Source of the DNA: Diaminobutyricibacter sp049994905
Lineage (GTDB): Bacteria > Actinomycetota > Actinomycetes > Actinomycetales > Microbacteriaceae
Assembly (NCBI RefSeq): GCF_049994905.1
Contig: NZ_CP188258.1
Coordinates: 3,162,001-3,226,000, forward strand
DNA length: 64,000 bases
Direction: 5' to 3'
This document shows, in pieces, positions 60,512 through 64,000 of this stretch (positions are counted from its first letter, which is position 1; every line of letters starts with the position of its first letter). The position numbers and the translations under genes were made by a program. The notes beneath the pieces were generated by a model, which was not told the DNA's origin, searched no databases, and saw only the letters and a program-made list of their open reading frames with translations.

Positions 60512-60913
60512 TCAGTCGGCCGCCTCATCGAGGATGAGGTTCGTGATGCGCGCCGTGCAGACGCGCTTGCCATCCTCATCCGTCACGACGATCTCGTGCG
60601 AGGCGATCTTGCGGCCCAGACGGATCGCCGTTGCGACACCGGTGACCGTGCCCGACTTCACGGCGCGGTGATGCGTGGCGTTGAGGTCGACACCGACAGC
60701 GGTGCGGCCGGGACCTGCGTGAAGCACGGCCGCCCACGAGCCGAGGGCCTCGGCGAACGCGGCCGACGCACCTCCGTGCAGCAGCCCGAAACCCTGGCGA
60801 TTGCCCTCTACGGGCATCGTCGCGACGATGCGCTCCGGCGACTGTTCGAGGATCACGATCCCGAGCTTGACGTCCAGTTCACCCAGTTCGATGGTCCAGT
60901 CCCGATCGGCCAT
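60512..60913 (-). CDS. paaI: Hotdog-fold phenylacetyl-CoA thioesterase PaaI
   Basis: This 133-residue hotdog protein starts at ATG 60913, eight bases after AAAGGA; an upstream ATG overlaps that site. The active-site segment is GFGLLHGGASAAFAEALGSWAA, with LNATHHRAVKSGTV later. PaaI removes toxic or dead-end CoA esters formed when the epoxide pathway stalls. It is transcribed opposite to its neighbours, divergent from paaZ. Confidence 0.9.
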   Translation of the reverse strand: MADRDWTIELGELDVKLGIVILEQSPERIVATMPVEGNRQGFGLLHGGASAAFAEALGSWAAVLHAGPGRTAVGVDLNATHHRAVKSGTVTGVATAIRLGRKIASHEIVVTDEDGKRVCTARITNLILDEAAD

Positions 60914-60996
60914 GGTCCGCATCCTTTCATCCAGCGCTTCTCCGGCGCTCAGTGTACCCATCCGCCGACCCGAACGAATTCGAAGAGAGCAACCCC

Positions 60997-63072
60997 ATGA
61001 CGAGCATCCTTCCCAGCTACGTGAACGGCGCCTGGTGGACCCCCGCCGATCCGGCTTCCGTCGCCGACGCCGCACTCGTGCGCGACGCCTCGACGGGCGA
61101 AGTCATCACTGCGGTCAGCACCGCCGGTCTCGACCTCGCCGCCGCGCTCGAGTACGCGCGCACCGTCGGCCAGGAGTCGCTCGGGCGCCTGACCTTCCAC
61201 CAGCGCGCGATGCTGCTCAAGCAGTTCGCCCAGGTGCTCACCGAGCGCAAAGACGAGCTCTACGCCCTCTCGAGCCGTGCGGGAGCGACAAAATCCGACT
61301 CGTGGGTCGACATCGACGGCGGCATCGGCGTGCTCTTCACCTACTCGTCGAAGGGTCGCCGAGAGCTGCCGAACGGTACCGTCTACGTCGACGGTCCGGC
61401 GGAGCAGCTCTCGAAGGACGGCTCGTTCCTCGGCCAGCACGTCTATACCCGGCTGCCGGGCGTCGCAGTGCAGATCAACGCATTCAACTTCCCGGTCTGG
61501 GGCGCGCTCGAGAAGTTCGCGCCGGCGTTCCTCGCCGGCGTGCCGAGCCTCGTCAAGCCGGCGACGCCCACGGGTTACCTCGCGGAGGCGTTCGTGCGCA
61601 TCCTCGTCGAGTCCGGGCTGTTGCCCGACGGGTCGCTCCAGCTGGTCTCGGGCGCGGTGCCCGACCTGTTCGACGAGCTCCGGCTCGGTGACCTCGTCGG
61701 CTTCACCGGGTCGGCCTCGACCGCCGAGCGGCTCCGCGCCAACGATTCTGTGCAGACCGGCGGTGTGCGGTTCACGAGCGAGACCGACTCGATCAACGCG
61801 TCGGTACTCGGTCCGGATGCCGTGGCCGGCACCCCCGAGTTCGACGCGTACGTCAAGCAGCTGGTCGCCGAGCTCACGGCGAAGTCCGGCCAGAAATGCA
61901 CGGCCATCCGCCGCGCCATCGTTCCGAATGCCGCCGTCGACGACCTGGTGTCCGCCGTGCAGGCGCGCATCGACGAACGGGTGGTCATCGGGGACCCGCG
62001 CGCCGAGGGAGTCACGATGGGGCCGCTCGCCTCCGTCGAACAGCGCGACGAGGTACTCCGGCAGGTCAGGCGACTGACCGACGGGGGCGGCGAGATCGTC
62101 ATCGGCTCGACCGAGGCGCCGAGCGTCCGACGGGTCGACGGCTCGGTCGGCGAAGACCCGTCCGGCGCATTCGTCGCGCCCATCGTGCTGCGTTTCGCGG
62201 ACAACACGGCGAGCGCCGCGCACTCCGTCGAAGCGTTCGGACCGGTGGCGAGCATCCTCGGCTACGACTCCACCCCGGAGGCCATTGCGACGGTCGCCCG
62301 CGGCGACGGTTCGCTGGTCACCAGCATCGCGACCCACGACCCCCGGGTCGCGGTGGAACTCGTCACCGGCATCGCCGCCCTCAACGGCCGCGTGCTCATC
62401 CTCGACCGCGACGATGCACGCACGTCGACCGGGCACGGCTCGCCCGTTCCGCACCTGGTGCACGGCGGCCCCGGACGCGCCGGCGGCGGCGAAGAGCTCG
62501 GCGGAATCCGCGCCGTGCTGCACCACATGCAGCGCACTGCCGTTCAGGGATCACCGGACATGCTGACCGCGATCACCGGGGTGTGGCACACCGGCGCGGC
62601 CGTCGACACGGCTGGGTCGCATCCGTTCCGCAAGTCACTGGCCGAACTGCGCATCGGCGACAGCGTGCACTCCGAGAGCCGCACCGTAACCCTCGAGGAC
62701 ATCGAACAGTTCGCCCAGTCCACCGGCGACACGTTCTACGCCCACATGGACGAAGAGGCCGCTGCCGCGAACCCCTTCTTCCCGGGGCGCGTCGCGCACG
62801 GCTACCTCCTGGTCTCGTGGGCGGCCGGACTCTTCGTCGACCCGGCACCCGGGCCTGTGCTCGCGAACTACGGTCTCGAGAACCTGCGCTTCGTCACTCC
62901 GGTGTCGCCCGGCGACAGCATCCGCATCGACCTGACGGCGAAGCAGATCTCGCCGCGAGAGACCGACGAGTACGGGGAAGTGCGGTGGGATGCGGTCATC
63001 CGCAACCAGAACGACGAGACGGTGGCGACATACGACGTGCTCACCCTCGTCGCCAAGGAACTCGCCGCCTGA
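60997..63072 (+). CDS. paaZ: Bifunctional oxepin-CoA hydrolase/3-oxo-5,6-dehydrosuberyl-CoA semialdehyde dehydrogenase
   Basis: This 691-residue PaaZ starts at ATG 60997. The aldehyde-dehydrogenase part (about 1-520) has INAFNFPVWG, FTGSAST and the catalytic Cys in SGQKCTAIRRA near residue 300. The MaoC-type hydratase (about 535-691) has GDTFYAHMDEEAA with Asp/His and RVAHGYLLVSW. It opens the oxepin ring and oxidises the resulting aldehyde. Length equals full PaaZ; both active sites look intact. Confidence 0.93.
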   Translation: MTSILPSYVNGAWWTPADPASVADAALVRDASTGEVITAVSTAGLDLAAALEYARTVGQESLGRLTFHQRAMLLKQFAQVLTERKDELYALSSRAGATKSDSWVDIDGGIGVLFTYSSKGRRELPNGTVYVDGPAEQLSKDGSFLGQHVYTRLPGVAVQINAFNFPVWGALEKFAPAFLAGVPSLVKPATPTGYLAEAFVRILVESGLLPDGSLQLVSGAVPDLFDELRLGDLVGFTGSASTAERLRANDSVQTGGVRFTSETDSINASVLGPDAVAGTPEFDAYVKQLVAELTAKSGQKCTAIRRAIVPNAAVDDLVSAVQARIDERVVIGDPRAEGVTMGPLASVEQRDEVLRQVRRLTDGGGEIVIGSTEAPSVRRVDGSVGEDPSGAFVAPIVLRFADNTASAAHSVEAFGPVASILGYDSTPEAIATVARGDGSLVTSIATHDPRVAVELVTGIAALNGRVLILDRDDARTSTGHGSPVPHLVHGGPGRAGGGEELGGIRAVLHHMQRTAVQGSPDMLTAITGVWHTGAAVDTAGSHPFRKSLAELRIGDSVHSESRTVTLEDIEQFAQSTGDTFYAHMDEEAAAANPFFPGRVAHGYLLVSWAAGLFVDPAPGPVLANYGLENLRFVTPVSPGDSIRIDLTAKQISPRETDEYGEVRWDAVIRNQNDETVATYDVLTLVAKELAA

Positions 63073-63079
63073 GGCGCGC

Positions 63080-63673
63080 TCAGACGCGGAGGCCGTCGAA
63101 CGCGACGGTGAGCACATCCTCGGCGAGCTGGTCGGCGCCCTCGGCGCCGCCCGGACGGTACCACTCCACGATCGAGTTGATCATGCCGAACAGCAGGCGC
63201 GTGGCGACACCGGGGTCGACATCGCTCCGCAACGACCCCTCGTCGCGGGCTTCGACAACGAGGGCTGCGACCGCACGGTCGAAAGCACGCCGGCGCGCGA
63301 GGGCCGTGCGTTCGACCTCGGTGTTCCCGCGCACCCTCAGCAGGAGCGTGACATACGGCAGCTTGTCGGTGAGCACGCGAACGGCTCCGCGCAGCACGTG
63401 GGCCAGTCGGTCAGAAGCATTCCCGGTGCGGCCCGCCTCCTCGCGGAGGACACCCTCGAGCCCGTCGAGTGCCTCACCGAGGGCGAGCTCGAGCAGCTCG
63501 TCCTTCGACGCGACGTGGTGGTAGATCGCCGACTTCGACAGGCCGAGGCGGGTGGCGAGGACACCCATGGAGGTGGCGTCGTAGCCGAATTCGTTGAACG
63601 CCGCGACTGCGACCTCCAGGATCCCCTGCTGGTCGTAACCCGGACGCCCGCGCCGCACACCCGTTTCTGTCAT
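63080..63673 (-). CDS. TetR-family regulator, PaaR-like
   Basis: This 197-residue protein starts at the ATG at 63673, with GGGAGGG upstream. The helix-turn-helix spans about residues 10-60 (ATSMGVLATRLGLSKSAIYHHVASK). The C-terminal ligand domain resembles PaaR/TetR_C. Located between paaK and paaZ, it most likely represses the cluster and is released by phenylacetyl-CoA. Its own promoter has the half-site cgatcggtc. Confidence 0.88.
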   Translation of the reverse strand: MTETGVRRGRPGYDQQGILEVAVAAFNEFGYDATSMGVLATRLGLSKSAIYHHVASKDELLELALGEALDGLEGVLREEAGRTGNASDRLAHVLRGAVRVLTDKLPYVTLLLRVRGNTEVERTALARRRAFDRAVAALVVEARDEGSLRSDVDPGVATRLLFGMINSIVEWYRPGGAEGADQLAEDVLTVAFDGLRV

Positions 63674-63744
63674 GTGCCAACCCTCCCGCGATCGGTCTGC
63701 TTTGCCCGAATGCCGTGCCGCATCCGGCAAAAGACGTCCGATCG

Positions 63745-64000
63745 CTAGCGCAGGTCGTAGACCCGCTTGAGCTTGCCCGCGCTGCGTTCGAGCGTTCCCG
63801 GCTCCACGAGCGTGACGTTGATCGTCGATCCGATGCGGTCTTTGACCCGCTCGATGAGCACGCCGGATGCCCGGTCGCCGGCCGACGCATCCACACCCTC
63901 CAGGCGTTCGATGCGAACCGTGAGTTCGTCCATGCGGCCGGGCCGTGTCAGCTCGAGCACGAAGTGCGGCGAGAGGTGTTCGATGCCGAGCACGATCTCC
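63745..64000 (-). CDS. paaK: Phenylacetate-CoA ligase, C-terminal end (cut by window edge)
   Basis: The last 84 residues of a PaaK are present. They begin in the frame with EIVLGIEHLSPHFVLELTRP and end RSAGKLKRVYDLR, the typical adenylate-forming-enzyme C-terminal strand with the conserved Lys that closes the active site. The enzyme activates phenylacetate as the first step of the pathway. The rest of the gene lies beyond the window. Confidence 0.87.
   Translation of the reverse strand, partial: EIVLGIEHLSPHFVLELTRPGRMDELTVRIERLEGVDASAGDRASGVLIERVKDRIGSTINVTLVEPGTLERSAGKLKRVYDLR

Overview
The window is GC-rich, densely coded DNA with GTG/TTG starts, several apparently leaderless genes and gene families typical of Actinomycetota: a 126-residue cold-shock protein, the DUF3027/DUF2530/serC neighbourhood, the XPB helicase pair, DUF3263 with LytR_C, a CIRCE-controlled groEL and a DtxR/IdeR regulator. 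Protein resemblances point to the family Microbacteriaceae. This is chromosomal sequence. I see no prophage, transposase, CRISPR array or rRNA, and only one tRNA.

Layout. 1-9.6 kb: a cut membrane glycosyltransferase-like gene, nnrD, a HAD phosphatase, an old-yellow-enzyme reductase, two CNNM/CBS membrane proteins, a Dyp peroxidase, a gamma-glutamyltransferase and an alpha/beta hydrolase. 9.6-23 kb is accessory-like: a DGPF/ECF42 sigma-factor module with a recognisable promoter, an anchored DsbA-like protein, small regulators (AraC, TetR) with their target genes, a truncated haemoglobin, secreted proteins including a putative six-hairpin glycosidase behind a LacI-type operator, a Rox-like flavin monooxygenase, an Imm5-like protein and a short CDF transporter. 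23-31.5 kb: dinB, an SDR, a SulP transporter and a GntR-controlled nitrilase/NCS1 permease/nitrilase operon.

31.5-34.8 kb: tRNA-Arg(CCU), then about 410 bp of non-coding DNA with a phased 13-bp motif, an HNH nuclease, an NlpC/P60 hydrolase with a structured leader, and a DtxR-type regulator. 34.9-51.2 kb is conserved core: serC, DUF2530/DUF3027, cold-shock protein, an XPB helicase with its partner, a RibD-like/FolP-like/ferredoxin-reductase operon, a two-component system preceded by five 11-bp tandem repeats, a lipoprotein bracketed by two related 61-bp hairpins, groEL with two CIRCE elements, cspA, LytR_C and DUF3263. 51.3-57.6 kb: msrB, nitroreductase, a DMT transporter, an unlisted 47-residue acidic ORF and a branched-chain 2-oxoacid dehydrogenase operon (E1alpha, E1beta, E2) divergent from an Lrp regulator.

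57.6-64 kb is part of a phenylacetate-degradation cluster: thiolase, enoyl-CoA hydratase, 3-hydroxyacyl-CoA dehydrogenase, PaaI thioesterase, PaaZ, a TetR/PaaR-like regulator and the C-terminal end of PaaK. The ring-epoxidising paaABCDE genes are not in the window. A PaaR-type operator lies in front of the thiolase operon. Together with the Bkd complex, this end of the window converts aromatic and branched-chain carbon into acyl-CoA intermediates.
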